Of a stretch of DNA of 64,000 bases, positions 10,417 through 22,640 are shown one piece after another. The stretch comes from Epiperipatus broadwayi (taxonomy: Eukaryota; Onychophora; Udeonychophora; Euonychophora; Peripatidae), in the NCBI GenBank assembly GCA_028023455.1, contig JAQFVV010006208.1, positions 10,808,984-10,872,983 on the forward strand, read 5' to 3'. Below the pieces are notes generated by a model. It was not told the DNA's origin and searched no databases. It worked only from the letters and a program-made list of their open reading frames with translations. The position numbers and the translations under genes are program-made. Numbering within the stretch: the stretch's first letter is position 1; each line of letters opens with the position of its first letter.

Positions 10417-11860
10417 TCAACCATTATCAATCCACTGCAGGATGAAGGTCTCTCCAAGTTTAATCCATCTTCTCCGATCTTTAGCTTCTCTTCTCAACAT
10501 CACCCCTACACATTTTCTTATTTCATCCATCCATCTTACATGTGGTCTCCTTCTGGGTCTTTTACAATCTCTTGGAATCCAGTTTAAAATTTCAATTGTC
10601 CATCTATTATCATCTCTTCTAGCAATATGTCCAGCCCAACTCCATCTTTTAATTTTTTCAATGAGGTCAGTAACACCTGTTTGTTCTCTTACCCATACAT
10701 TGCATTTTCGATCTCTTCTTGTTACTCCCAACATACATCTCTCCATACTTCTTTGAGTGGTCTGAAGTCTCTGTATTGATCTTCTATTAAGTGTCCAAGT
10801 CTCAGATCCATAAGTAAGAACTGGTAAAACACATGTGTTAAAAACCTTTCTTTTCAAACACATAGGCATATTTCCTTTTAATAACAAGTTATTTCTACCA
10901 AAAGCACTCCAACCAAGTTTAATTCTATGATTAATTTCCTCTATTATGTTTCCATCTGTATTAATAATCTGACCAAGGTATTTGTAACTCTTAACTTCTT
11001 CTAATTCATCATAATCAATCTTTATTTTCATATTTGGAGCAAATCGATTAAACATTACTTTAGTCTTTTTAACATTTATCTTTAGTCCTACTTTCCTACT
11101 TTCATCTGATAACTCCTGCAACATTTCCTGCAGCTCGGAAGCATTATTTGCAAAAACAACTACATCATCTGCGAAATCTAAATGACTTATATAATCTCCA
11201 TTTACTTTCACTCCTTTAGTTTCCCATTTTAATCCACAAAATACTTCTTGCAGCACTGCTGTAAAAAGTTTTGGAGATATGGAGTCACCTTGTCTTACAC
11301 CTTTCTCAATGTTGACTTTCCCAGTATCATTATGTAATCTAATTGTTGCTATTGCATTTTTATAAATATTCTTTAAAATATGACAATATCCTGGATCTAT
11401 ACCTTGATGATCCAATGCTTTAATCACTGAAGAAATGTTTATAGAATCAAATGCCTTTTCATAATCTACAAATCCAAAACATAATGACAACTCATATTCA
11501 TTTGTCCTTTCTATGATTTCTCTCAATACTTGAATATGATCTACTGTACTAAAACCACTTTTAAATCCAGCTTGTTCTCTTGGTTGGTGAAAATCCAAGG
11601 TTCTCTGTAGACGAGTTGTAATTATCTTGGTAAAAATTTTATATAAAACTGATAAAAGGCTGATAGGTCTGTAATTTCTAATATCTTCTTTATCACCTTT
11701 TTTAAATATTAATATTATTACTGCATTCTTCCAATCATCCGGTACATCTTTATCATTTAGACATTTGGTATATAACTTTGCTAATATTTTTTCTGTTTCT
11801 TCACCTGCTTCTTTTAATATATCAATTATAATTCCATCATTACCTGGAGCCTTTCCTTTT
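10417..11860 (-). pseudogene. LINE reverse transcriptase domain and C-terminus
   Basis: The frame is open on the minus strand from about 11855 to the stop at 10417. RT motifs occur in order: KAPGNDGI, YRPISLLSVLYKI, REQAGFKSGFSTVDHI, FVDYEKAFDSI (first catalytic Asp), GVRQGDSISPKLF, FADDVVVFA (catalytic DD) and LKINVKKTKVM. The C-terminal region has YLGQIIN, TYGSETWTLNRR and WAGHIARR. A frameshift lies in a T-run at about 11851-11865, upstream of KAPG. From FADD to the C-terminus the frame is intact, so the copy is not very old. Confidence 0.9.
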
Positions 11861-11987
11861 TTTCATACATTTAATTGCATTTCTCACTTCTTCATTTAAA
11901 ATTCTGGGCAATTCGGAAGATGTAATAGTTATAGGAGGTACTTGTTCTTTATTACTATATAATCTTGATAAAAATCTTCTACCAATT

Positions 11988-12779
11988 TCATAATGTCATC
12001 CCTCTTTTTAGTAATAATTCCATCTTTTTTCTTATTGCAGATATAAATTTCCTACCAATACCAAAATGTTGTTTTACATTCTTAAGACGTTTATTTTCTT
12101 CTACAGCTTTTCTTGCTAGTTCACAGTTATACTTTCTTATATCATTTTCAACTCTTTTCCGCACCATTTTACAAAATTCGAGATATTCAATTCTTTTTAA
12201 TGCATCATTCTTGCATATCTTCATATTCCTTCTTTTCTTCATAAGTTCTCTAGTCTCAGTAGAAATTTTATTAGTCAATTGCTGCTTTTTTCTACCAGCT
12301 ATCTTTGTTGCAGTTTTTAAAAGTGTATCAGTTATTTTCATATTAATTTCATTCAAATCTGAATCATGTTCAAAATCTACTAATACTTGAAACCGATTTG
12401 TAAGTTCTAATTTAAATTCATTAGAATGTTTCTGAAGATTAGAAATATCAACTGTAAATATAGTTTTTCTTAATAATTTTTGTCTCTCTAGTTTTACATT
12501 AACATGTATCTTACCCCTTACTAATCGATGATCACTTCTTGTGTTAAATTTATTAAGAACATTACAATCTTGAAATATGTATTTCCTGTTAGTCAAAATA
12601 TAATCCAATTCTGCTGTACCTTCATTTGGATGCTTCCATGTCCATTTCCTTCTAACATTTTTCTCAAAAAAAGAATTCATAATATAAAGTTTTTCCTTCT
12701 CTGCAAACTCCACAAGTCTATGTCCTCTCTCATTTCTATTACCATAACCAAAATTACCCACAGCACTTTCATCTTTCAT
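11988..12779 (-). pseudogene. LINE endonuclease C-terminus and linker to RT
   Basis: Continues the endonuclease after the frameshift: NERGHRLVEFAEKEKLYIMN, then WTWKHPNEGTAELDYIL, and RSDHRLV with the catalytic SDH. A lysine-rich linker of about 130 residues follows. It ends MELLLKRGMTL, where the frame breaks before the RT domain. The order and spacing match the family, so this is one ORF interrupted by mutation rather than a separate gene. Confidence 0.8.
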
Positions 12780-13399
12780 TTTTTTTTAACAATTCTAGCA
12801 TTAAAGTCTCTCATAACAATTTTAAAATGGTGTTTACTCTGATCAAAAGCCTTTTGTACATCCATATAAAAATCTTCTACTATTTCATCACTATGAGAAC
12901 TTGTTGGGGCATAAACCTGAATTATCTGCATTTGGTATCTGCTATTAAGTTGTATAACTAATCTTGCCACTCTGTCCGATACACCATCAATCTCCACAAT
13001 ATTGTTCTTCCACATTTTATTTATAATGAATCCTACTCCACTTGTATTTCCAATATTTGTGCCTTTATAATAGAGTATATGTCCACTTTTTAAATCAATT
13101 GTCTCTTCACCTTTTCTTCTAACTTCACAAAGTCCAATAATGTCCCATTTAATATAAGAGAGTTCTTCTTCTAATTCTTGCAATCTTCCTTCACTTGAAA
13201 GTGATCTGCAGTTGTAAGTACCTAAATAAAAAGTCATCATCAAATGGCAGCCTGGGTCCACAATCAGGGAATTCTTAGCACCCTCTGCCTTTGGCCACCA
13301 ACCGCTGCCTTGGTTGGTGACTTTACAGCCTCCTGGGAATAAGGGCCATGCTTTATTTTTGTCTGTCATAATTGTATAATTGGGAAAAATCTTTATCAT
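12776..13399 (-). pseudogene. LINE endonuclease domain, N-terminal part (frameshifted)
   Basis: The protein contains GTYNCRSLSSEGRLQELEEE, then IIGLCEVRRKGE (the E of the metal site), GVGFIINK, VYAPTSS and DFNARI. These are the ordered motifs of an APE-like endonuclease that nicks target DNA to start target-primed reverse transcription. The motif normally read as GDFNA has R in place of G. The frame ends in KKK at a T-run (plus strand about 12779-12788), where a frameshift separates it from the next segment. The first M shown is upstream of the domain; a start near MTFYLGTYN is more natural. It belongs to the element at 10396-13545. Confidence 0.85.
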
Positions 13400-13587
13400 T
13401 TACACAAACATTCATTCTGTCTAATCAGGCACTGAGAAGAAAGACCATGGTGTTTCTTGATCTTAAACTCAGAGGTAAAAAGCCAATAAACTCACCACGC
13501 TGGCTAATGCGTGTTGGTGAGCAGCCCATCCATGTTCGTATACTATATGAATAAACATATAGTAATAACAGCTGCAACGACAAGAAC

Positions 13588-13624
13588 GTATATATATATA
13601 TATAACGTATATATATATATATAT
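13588..13624. repeat. Interrupted (TA)n microsatellite
   Basis: Two TA runs joined by AACGTA. Confidence 0.85.
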
Positions 13625-14006
13625 ACAGGTATATAATAAGCCTGTGTTTCAGTTATTAAAATAAGTCTATATTTATTTTATTGCATTAATAAATCATTTT
13701 ATTATTTATTAATCTCTTTGTTTGTTGTTTTATATACATACTCAAAACAAGTATTGTTATAATACCTTTTTTATATAAAATATGCTAATAAGAAAATATT
13801 TGCCACACATATGATTCTGAGAAAGAAAGAATACTCCCTTAGTTCTGAGAATATACACCTTGATGAGTGAAGAGTCTGGTTGCTATGGTGATGATATTAT
13901 TGTAAATCACTTTTAAAATCATTTAAGAAGATTTCAATAAATAAAAACACAAAACACAATACAACAAAGCAATTGTGATGATAAAAGCCACCATTATTGT
14001 CAAGCA

Positions 14007-14115
14007 TTGTTAGACGAGAGGTCATCGCACCCGACTTGCAAGCAAGTAGTTGGTTGCAGATGGTTGTGGGTTCGCGTCCTGGCCGATGCTATGACATATG
14101 AAAAAAAAAAAAAAG
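14007..14115 (+). mobile_element. tRNA-derived SINE (tSINE-D)
   Basis: tRNA-like body starting GCATTGTTAG, with B-box GGGTTCGCGTCC and the closing acceptor strand GGCCGATGC, then TATGACATATG and a 14-A tail. Better copies (31535-31640) show a 7-bp acceptor pair GCATTGG/CCGATGC and a long variable arm, pointing to a class II (Leu/Ser-like) ancestor. The A-box here is mutated. Confidence 0.75.
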
Positions 14116-14640
14116 CCACCATTCTTCTTCTGAATTATTTCCATTTTATTCATAGGATCTACAAATAAATGTTTCTATATTTGTCACATATTACTCGTGG
14201 GGATTTAGACCTGAAATAATAAAGTAACATCATTACACATTACGCCAGTAAAGAAATGACATCATAAGTGCCAATATAATTGGGTGAGTACTCATTAGTA
14301 CTGTCAAGTAATTGTTTGTACCCTAGTTACCATTACATAATTGGTGCCAACAATGTTAAGATCTCAAACATTGTTTTCCTAATAAAGCAGACTGGAAGAC
14401 AACTGTGTGTGGTATATATTATGTATAAAATAATTTTTTTTTTTGGGGGGGGGGGAGAACCTGAAATTAAAAGGTAATATTAGAGTCAAATGAAATCTGG
14501 ATAACATTGGGCAGGGATAGAGACTGATATTGCTATTAATTTATAAAATAATTCAGGAAAAAACTAAATTGTGTAAAAATAAGATAATGTGTTTATGTAT
14601 TTATATAGACGATATTAATGCTAACATGTTTAAAGCAAAA
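14116..14640. other. Leader-like DNA upstream of gag remnants
   Basis: AT-rich, with a T-run followed by a G-run at about 14432-14456. TTGGTGCCAACA near 14340 could be read as a primer-binding site, but I cannot match it to a tRNA 3' end. Nothing else is recognised. Confidence 0.3.
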
Positions 14641-15905
14641 AAATAGCAACAAATAATTATGGATTCACCGAGCACAGCAGAAGTACAACTATGAAGGCAG
14701 AGCTAATTATTAAAGAGGAAATGTTGATTGCAAACCCAAAAAGAGCAGCAGCTAGATGCAGTTACATTGGAAATGTTAGAAGCAATGAGAAAAAAAACAA
14801 AAAAAATGTAAATTTCAGGTCATAGAAAATAATATTGCGCTGAATGAAGATAGAAGAAAACAAATAAATGAACAAGTACAGAAGAAGATAGATTTTATAG
14901 AAAACACTTTATGTTCAGATATACAAAATATGGTTCAAGAAGTCATCAAAGCATATGAAGGTAAAGTTTAAAAAACAGTTTTAAGCAAGGATGAGAGATT
15001 AGAAAGGCTAGAACTGAAAGATGAAGAAAAGATGGAGAGACTTCAAATTGATGGCTCTTCATTAAAAGAACTTTTAAATACTCAATACATCTTGCAAAAA
15101 CACAGGAAGAAGTAGTTGTCACTATGAATGGCATTAAGGCTGATCGCGATAAATTAAAAGAGAGTACAAGAAATTGTTTTGAGATCGTAAAACAATATAA
15201 AGAAGAGAATAAATGTAATACAATAGATACAAAGTTTAATGAGAAGCAAAAAGATACAAGAATTTTGATTACATTAACCAATTTATAAAAGTCTAAACTT
15301 TCAGAGGCAATGCAGGAGAGATGCCAATGGAGCATCTGGATAGCTTAGAAAGATATTTTGATTTAAATCAACTGGTAAAAAAACAAGTGGTAATCACATA
15401 TAACCATTTAAATGGATCTGCTAAAGAGTGGTGGAATTCATTAATAATTAAACCAGTCACTTATTCAGAGTATAAGAAACAAATTCGAGTAATTTTAATC
15501 AGAGCAGAAACAGGAAACTATTAAATATCAGATCATGCAGGAGATATTCTGTGTTAGAGGCTGTGAACCATGTACCCAGATTTTTGTCAGTTGCCACATT
15601 ATGAATGTTATCTGCATGCAGAATCACAGAAAGTCAGATAATTAGAATAATAATGCATAATTTACCATATGGGATAGAACAGATAGTTACCAATACATAC
15701 AAGAAGACTATTGAAGAAATTGATGACTTCCTGAATGCATTGAATAAGAGTTATCATAGTCAGAATGAAAATAATAAGCCTCCATGGTAGGCCAGCAATT
15801 ATCTAAAAGAGATGATGTGTCTATTGGTAGTATTACCATCAGGTGCGACCAAGGATACCAACCCTAGAGATGGTGGAAAAGAAAAAGAAGAAACTCACAT
15901 AACAG
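14641..15905 (+). pseudogene. Gag-like remnants of an LTR retrotransposon
   Basis: The plus strand carries a charged, coiled-coil-like region (about 14650-15290; many Lys/Glu and frame breaks). It is followed by MEHLDSLERYFDLNQLVKKQ and then SAKEWWNSLIIKPVTYSEYK. A 61-codon frame at 15605 contains IMHNLPYGIEQIV and IDDFLNALNKS. An FxLxRYF...AxEWW...F/YKxxF layout is the capsid-type retrotrans_gag region of Ty3/Gypsy-like elements. No protease, RT, RNase H or integrase motif follows before the polypurine tract, so the copy is gag-only or has lost pol. Frameshifts make it inactive. Confidence 0.6.
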
Positions 15906-16462
15906 TAATAGAAATAGAGTGATATATCACTGTAAAATTCAATACAGTCCACAAAAAAAAGGTTCCTACTAAGCAATCACTATCTTCATTACCTGTTCTT
16001 TGTTCAAGTGAGATATGTACCAAATATGGAAAGTCACAGCAAAGAGAGTAGAATCCAAATTAGCAAAAGGCAGTTAATAATGACCACTATGATGGAAAAC
16101 GCAGATGAAATATAAGAGGTTGCCAACTCCATCTCCATTTCAGGCATATTTTGTAAGATACTAGAGCTGATGCTAAAGAAATACAAAGTGTGGTCCACTC
16201 CCTGTTGACCTTGGATCTATTTGAAAGAACGAAATCTGACAAAATGAAAATGTACATGATTTTGGAACAGAAAGATGAACATTAAAATTATTAAGATAGT
16301 AATAAAAGAGTTTACCAGCTTGCAGAAAAGCAAGAGAGACATTTAAAAATGTAATTTAGATATGTTAGAGATGATATAAAGGAATAGAAATTGATTTAAA
16401 TTAAGGAAGCCTTCATATGTAAAAGAGAAAAGGAAAAGTCCACTGACTCATTGTCTTCTTTC

Positions 16463-16479
16463 AAAGGGAGGGGATAGGG
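16463..16479 (+). promoter_or_regulatory. Polypurine tract before the 3' LTR
   Basis: AAAGGGAGGGGATAGGG sits immediately before AACCCTTATCATAG, which matches the second base-pair block of the 5' LTR start at 9097. This is the expected position of the plus-strand primer of an LTR retrotransposon. Confidence 0.6.
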
Positions 16480-16556
16480 AACCCTTATCATAGCAATGTA
16501 AAGTTTACATGTTAATATTTTGAGAATAACATATGTATATTGAACCAATCAATGTC
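16480..16556 (+). mobile_element. 3' LTR, first part
   Basis: AACCCTTATCATAGCAATG... aligns with 9100-9160 of the 5' LTR, including TAATATTTTGARAATA. The alignment stops at about 16556 and resumes at 19345. Confidence 0.6.
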
Positions 16557-19344
16557 TAATCATCATTGATGCTTCATGTGTCACCAACTATAATAACCTC
16601 CTAGGGTTCCGCAATTCAGACCTTGCTATAAATATATGCTATTCACTCACACACTGTATGCTGAATCATTAGAAAGATTAGTAAAATTAAATTTTATTTA
16701 GTAAAATAAAATAGTAGTTTGAGTGATGTGTATGTATTATTATGACTAAACCAATAATTTTATTGCTATGTTTATTGCTGGAAAATACATTTGCTTATAT
16801 ATTTGTGATTATTTTTATATATGTGTGTATTTAATGTGACAACAAAGAAGAATGGGGCAAGCTCGAAATGCTAAAATAATCTTTGTTTAAATTCAGCTTG
16901 TTGCCTTTAATTAAAATTGTCAATCGCAATTAAGATCGACAACAAATCGTTTATCAGTTGTTATCGAATGATTTAAAATAGCTAAAAATGGTATTTCGAG
17001 CCTTATCTGTATAAAAACATGTTGTTAATTAAATGTTGTCTGAAAAGGGATTATAGAGATAGGGTTGGTATATGAAATTGCATTCTGGGCGGTAATAAAA
17101 TGTTATAAAAGGAACCACAGAACAAAGGAAGTTAGTTTTTAGACTTTCAGTTTTTAGTTATCTTTCAATGAGTTGAGATTTTCATCAGCATTTCAAGACC
17201 TTAACTTTAAGAAGCCACTGCAAGTCCTGTGTGATGAAGTGTGAGTAGTGGAATATAGCACCTTTTTCTTCTCCTCTCGAAGGACTGTCTACCAGCCATC
17301 AAAATTCCAGCTGACCGGCCATATGAGATGACGTAGAATTGCCAACCTGCCTGCCTGCCGATATGCTGATATCTTAGGTAAAATCATGTAATTTAGAGCT
17401 CTGCCTTTAATATGAACATTTATGGATGATTTATAATTTGTAGCTAAATTAATTCATAGATCTATTTATGATGTTTTGCTAGTTTTGCTTGTAAACTCTC
17501 TCTCTATAATCCTTTATTAATCCTTATGTAATTCTGAATATACATTTGCTTTCATGCTTAATTTATGTTTATATCACTTTATACGGTTAAATTAAATGTA
17601 TACAACTTATTTTGTTTGATATATGTATTATTTTCTCTAATATGTCGGTATCAATCAATCTCGTGACTTTAATTAAATTCATTAGTAAAATTATATTCAT
17701 TTGTTTATTTAAAATAGAAATCGTTCGCTAGGTTGGTTGTATACTTAAAAGTATTTTATCGTGGTTGCTTATTTTATTGTTTAGTTGCCTTTATAAAAGA
17801 TCGCGACACTTAATATAAAATTCCACCATTTCTTACCATTGCCTGAAGGGCTAATTCTTTAATTAATACGTATATGGGAATCGAATTTAAATATAAATTT
17901 TATTAGCTTAATAATATAAATAAAAGTTATTATTCATTATGATTGGTTAAATGACACAGAATTGAAAACAGATTATTGCGCAAGAGGTTAGACCCTTTCC
18001 AAACTTTAAGTAATAATATAAAATTATATAAACATTGCTGGCATACCTTTTCTTTATTCTGATATTTTATCTTTTCCATTTCTTGATTGTTTTGTTATTG
18101 GGGACATCGAAAGCTTGAAGCTCCTGTCCTACTTTTCAAAATCGCTCGTAATCAGAAACACTACTCTCTGTGGAATATAAGGTTTATGAGGATTGTGCGC
18201 TGCGGATGGCAGTACATAATGATCAGGGATCTCAAACTCAGCCTCTCCTTCGATATCGTTCCACCAGAATGTACAGACATATCAAATCTAAGTTCGTCTC
18301 AAATATTCTTTTAAAATGATAAAATATCCACAATCGCCATGAGGCTTCATTTCGTTATTGTATGTTAGTACCATTACCGTTTGTCTAATCTTAATAAGTC
18401 ACAATGATGCGTTAAAGATAATGATTCATTTCATAAAAATACATTCAGTTCAGAGTTAAAAAGCTTTTTTTGAAAAACTGTTATCGATCCCATAGATGTA
18501 GACAAAAGTAAATTGTTTATTATATCGTGTAATCTCGTAAATAAAGCGCATTGTTTGTTTCTTATTTCTAAAAGACATCTTTGCCAAACAATGCGAATAA
18601 ATAATGGTTCTCCTAAGAAATACATGATTGAAATCATATATTTTGCCTGTTATCAAATAAATCATTTACTGTTAAAACTGTCACGATCTTTTATATTTAT
18701 TTTCGGAACCCACAATGCTCCATAGCAAAAGTTTTCTTTAATTAGCTTATTAACTCCGCATAAGTTATAAAACACTATAAAGTTGTATCTGTAAAATTAT
18801 ATTTATTAAATGAGTGATAGGGGGGATTTTATACAACAAATTCCTAAGTCTTGTAAATAAACAATATTGTCCCAAGCATGAAACTATTTGGTAAAATATA
18901 CATACGTTTTCTTAATCTTTTGTAATATATATATATATGCGTTTTGTTTAATATTTAATAAATATATCTATTTCATGTAAATCCTGGTTTGTTTTTGAAT
19001 TATTATTTTCTAGTTAATATTTAGAAGAGTCTAGCATTAATAAATAACTATAATAAATGTAATTCCTAGGCTACTCCGACCTCGATCATCATCATCAGTC
19101 TGATCTTATGCTCTACCGCTTTGCTTCTGGGCACGGATTTAAAATAATTTTACTGTGTCATCAGAATTGTTGTTCATTGGGTCAGAGATTCGAAGAATAG
19201 GCAAATAGGTTAGAATTCAGGATTGCTCCAGACCTGTGTATCTCGAGCATGATCGGATTCGAGGTACTTTTGCTTAGGATTTGAATCTTGTTAAGTGAGC
19301 ATACTATTTTGACTGGTACAATATATACAACATGAAAAGGAAGG
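16557..19344. mobile_element. ~2.8-kb insertion splitting the 3' LTR
   Basis: This DNA is absent from the 5' LTR copy, so it was inserted into (or replaced part of) the 3' LTR. Inside, 17095-17400 has TATAAAAGG at 17104-17112 followed by a moderate-GC leader and a possible splice donor (TTAGGTAAAAT near 17375). The region looks like an LTR or promoter. No TSD and no protein domain were recognised; the frames at 18087 and 18513 resemble nothing I know. Confidence 0.4.
17104..17112 (+). promoter_or_regulatory. TATA-box-like element
   Basis: TATAAAAGG followed about 30-100 bp downstream by a leader with lower AT content. It suggests a core promoter, perhaps of a solo LTR. No direct evidence of transcription. 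Confidence 0.3.
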
Positions 19345-20010
19345 GAAGAGTAAAATATTCACATGTATAAAATTGTTATGTTAAAGAAAGATTATTTATT
19401 TTGTAAATACTCACGGATATATTCACACAATTAATATCCCTTTTATTAGAAGAATAGATTACTTTAGAAATTCATTTAAGTGACAGTCCCAAAAATTGTA
19501 GATGAAGTAAAAGGGAATATATGCAAATGAAGCTCATAGTATACAAATGAGATAGATTTTTTTCTCTCTTCCCCTTGTTGTTAAAGATGAAGAAGAAGAG
19601 GGATGAATTATCTGAAAATATTAAATTAGAAAAGAGTATTGATTCAGTATTAATGGGATTTAATAGCTCATAAAGAAGTTATAAAATATTTATTACATTA
19701 AGATACTTTTCAGATATGGAGGACTAGAAAGAAGGAAATAGCACATTGGTTTCTACTCTAACCATATTGTGCAGTTCTTCATACCAACCATCATAAACAG
19801 CTAGGTAAGAAAGAAACTGAACTACACAGATAAGTTGCTGAAAAAAATAAAAGAATAATACACTAACACTAAGCATAACTATGTTCAACACCTGTTTGAT
19901 TAGCAATAATACTAATATCATTAAAAGAAGAAAAGATATCTAAAAGAAGATGAAAAAATTCAAAGAGTAAAATGGTAAGATATTCTAAAAGAAAAGAATT
20001 CACTATATAT
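19345..20010 (+). mobile_element. 3' LTR, second part (contains the empty PAL-A site)
   Basis: Aligns with 9160-10060 of the 5' LTR (for example ATATGCAAATGAAGCTCATR and TTAGCAATA), minus the PAL-A insertion. The uninterrupted target CATAAAGAAGTTATAAAATA lies near 19670-19690. Confidence 0.65.
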
Positions 20011-20754
20011 ATATATGGTAACCTCCCCAAATGATAATAATTATGAAATGGGCATGTGTGACCCTAACTAACCACTCATTAAACATAAGATAAGATAACG
20101 AAAATGAAAATGATAATGAGACTCTGCCTAATCTAATACAACTAACATAAGATAGATTTTCTTTACAGGGACAGTCACAAACATAGAAGTTTTAACATTG
20201 AAAAGCAAATGAAATATGCTTCACAATTGCATTGCTATTGTAGAAACTCTCCAGCTATCATCCTATTATAACCATTGGGAAAATCCTCACAATACACAAT
20301 GACTAACATAATACTTTATGTAAAATAATTATTAACCTATTCTCTTATACTCTAAGAAACTATAAAGATAATAATTTTAAAAACACAGATTAAATTGATT
20401 TAAATAATTACTGCTATCCTATGGCTATCCCAGAGATCACGACTATTCTTTTTAATAAATATAATAATAATCATTAATAGTTAGATAACCGAATAACAAT
20501 AGGGATTTTGTTGAGATCCAGTTATTTAAAAAGAGAAATACACTCTCAATTACAAACATCAACTCGAACCACTGTTGAGAATTAATATAACTATAATATT
20601 TTGAAACTAATAATAATAATTTACCAACTTACTTTAAATTTAATAACTTATTAAACTTGTTATTATTTCTTCTTCTACTTCTACAAATAAGTATCATTAA
20701 ATAGAATAATCATTTATTAATAATCAAAAGCTTCGTAATTAATCACAATCTAAT
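20011..20754. other. AT-rich DNA, no feature recognised
   Basis: Apart from a short TA run at 20007-20020, no repeat family or coding signal is recognised. Confidence 0.45.
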
Positions 20755-20759
20755 ATTAC

Positions 20760-21045
20760 CTAATTTTCATCATCAGATTTTCAATAAAATGGATAACTGA
20801 AGAGTTGTAGGTTGCCTGTCCATTAAAGTGTGAAGATTGGCTATCTTAATATAAAGCTGAGCACTGATTGTATATATGTGTGGAGATAGTAAGCTGGACC
20901 AACTGACGATTGCTGGTTTAGCATAAAATACGTATATCGGTGGTTATTTATTTTTTCAACATGTGCATAATCAGGTGGGTCAGCAATATGAAATGGCATG
21001 GAGAATTGAGGATCGTGTGAAAGTCTGAGTTCCAATCCCTTATAT
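20760..21045 (+). mobile_element. SIN-B element with HHR-like core
   Basis: Carries the family blocks in order: CATCATCAGATTTTCAATAA, GGATAACTGAAGAGTTG, CTATCTTAATATAAAGC, GACCAACTGACGATTGC, then a GGGTCAGCAATATG block and the 3' end GTCTGAGTTCCAATCCC. The ribozyme core at 20898-20942 has CTGACGA (allowed at the variable position), a pairing stem II and stem I ACCAA/TCGGT, but AAAA in place of GAAA. Confidence 0.8.
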
Positions 21046-21590
21046 GCTAACTTAATTAAATATACTAATCATTTTAGCATTCACCCATTCTATTCTGTCT
21101 TTCAAAACTAACATCAAAATTGATTTTATTAATTTCCTAGATCTTGAATAATATAATAGTTTGAATTTATCGCATATAATAAACTTTACAAGATTTTTGT
21201 TATTTAATACTTATATCAAACTTAAATAAACTTTAAAATATAGATGTGACTTTTGAAAACAATATCGTTCTCGTAATGCTCTGAACATATATAATAACTT
21301 TAAATTTCAACTTCAAATAGTTATTCATATAGTTCAATATTTAATAAAATAAAAATCAATTAAATACAACTTGAACCAAATTACAATTGAAAATTAGTAA
21401 GTAATTAATTTATCAAGTTCGAATTGTTTATTATAATTCGATAATTAAAATATTCATTAAATACATTTCATATAATGATTTCACTTGATTATGTGCGTTA
21501 ATGTATGACTTTGTGATATTAATGATTCAATACAGAAATAAAGCTACTTGTCAAGTTTAAATTAAAATGCTTATTTATTTTAATTACAAA
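21046..21590. other. AT-rich DNA, no feature recognised
   Basis: No coding or repeat signal recognised. Confidence 0.45.
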
Positions 21591-21593
21591 TAT

Positions 21594-21705
21594 TTACTAA
21601 GGCAATAAACCTTTAAGCATGTGCGCTTGAAAATACGAAGGTAGTGACCTCTACAGGTCTTAACTACAAGCTTATTCTTTGGAAGAACATTGATTATAAT
21701 TATAA
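21594..21705 (+). mobile_element. PAL-F arm fragment
   Basis: Matches one arm of the foldback at 28873-29137: TTTACTAAGGCAATAAACC, then GACCTCTACAGGTCTTAAC and CAAGCTTATTCTTTGGAAG. Confidence 0.75.
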
Positions 21706-22189
21706 GTTATAATATAAATAATTTATAACATTTATATTTGAACAATTACATATTTACAACAATTTTTACATTACAATAACCAAAAATAAATATCCTTCTT
21801 TCATATATTCACATTGAATTCGTATGATTTAGTTAATTAAATGATAAGTTTTTACCAGTTTGTATGCTTCTATTCATGTTATAAATTAATTTACCATCCA
21901 TGGGTTCATACATCTGAGTAATTTCCTTAACATTTCCATTATACTTTAGTGGTTCATTATAATCCACTTATTTTAATAAAGTCATTTTACTTTAATATAA
22001 TTCAGATTTAAAATTATTATACGACTACATTAATATTATTTGACTAAAGAACTTTTATGCTTTTGTGTGGTCGGTATAGTACAACAACACATCTTGAATA
22101 AACAACTGAATCAAGGATTCTGAATGTTAAAATATTATCATTCATCTTATACCCTTATCACATTTCTTTCATCCATAACTAAAAACGAT
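21706..22189. other. AT-rich DNA, no feature recognised
   Basis: No coding or repeat signal recognised. Confidence 0.45.
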
Positions 22190-22640
22190 TATATGTTTGA
22201 AAAGGAAAATTTTTAATAAATGTGCTTTATTTGTTTTTACATATGGATTTGAGACTTGGACACTGAACAGAAGAGCAAATACAGACACTTCAGACCACTC
22301 AAAGAAGTATGGTGAGATGCATGATAGGAGTAGCAAGAAGGGATTGAAAATGCAATGCATGGATAAGAGAACAAACAGGTGTTACTGACATTGTTGAAAG
22401 AATTAAAATATTGGAGTTGGGCTGAACATATTGCTAGAAGAGATGATAATATATGAACAACTGAAATTTTAAACTGGATTTCAAAAGACTGTAAAACACC
22501 CAGAAAGAGACCACATGCGAGATGAATGGATGAAATAAGAACGTGTGCAGGGGTGATGCGAAGAAGGATGGCTCGAGATCGGAGAAGATGGATTGAACTT
22601 GGAAAAATCTTCATCCTGAAGTGGATTGATGATGGGTGAC
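22190..22640 (+). pseudogene. RTE-like LINE 3' fragment
   Basis: The plus strand encodes the C-terminus of the same LINE as at 10396-13545, with frameshifts: LKRKIFNKCALFVFTYGFET, then WTLNRR, a MHDRSSKKGLKMQ block, and after frame changes WAEHIARRDDN and RRWIELGKIF. It ends in a GATTGATGATGGGTGACGG-type tail, as expected for a 5'-truncated RTE copy. Confidence 0.85.

Larger units (their letters stand above)
10396..13545 (-). mobile_element. RTE-like LINE, nearly full length
   Basis: The element runs on the minus strand from a leader near 13545 to a tail of GATAAT/GATGAT-type repeats at 10396-10425. It has almost no 3' UTR, because the stop codon directly precedes that tail. About 3.15 kb is present, close to the usual size of RTE-clade elements. 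It encodes an APE-type endonuclease followed by a reverse transcriptase, now split by at least two frameshifts. A+T-rich short-repeat tails without poly(A) are typical of RTE elements. 3' fragments of the same family occur at 22190-22640 and 40932-41336. Confidence 0.85.

Noticed and set aside
10297-10756. Plus-strand frames across the LINE
   Set aside because: They are antisense shadows of the reverse transcriptase on the minus strand.
18431-18725. Three overlapping 68-70 codon frames on both strands
   Set aside because: Overlap on opposite strands, ordinary AT-rich chance frames, no motif.
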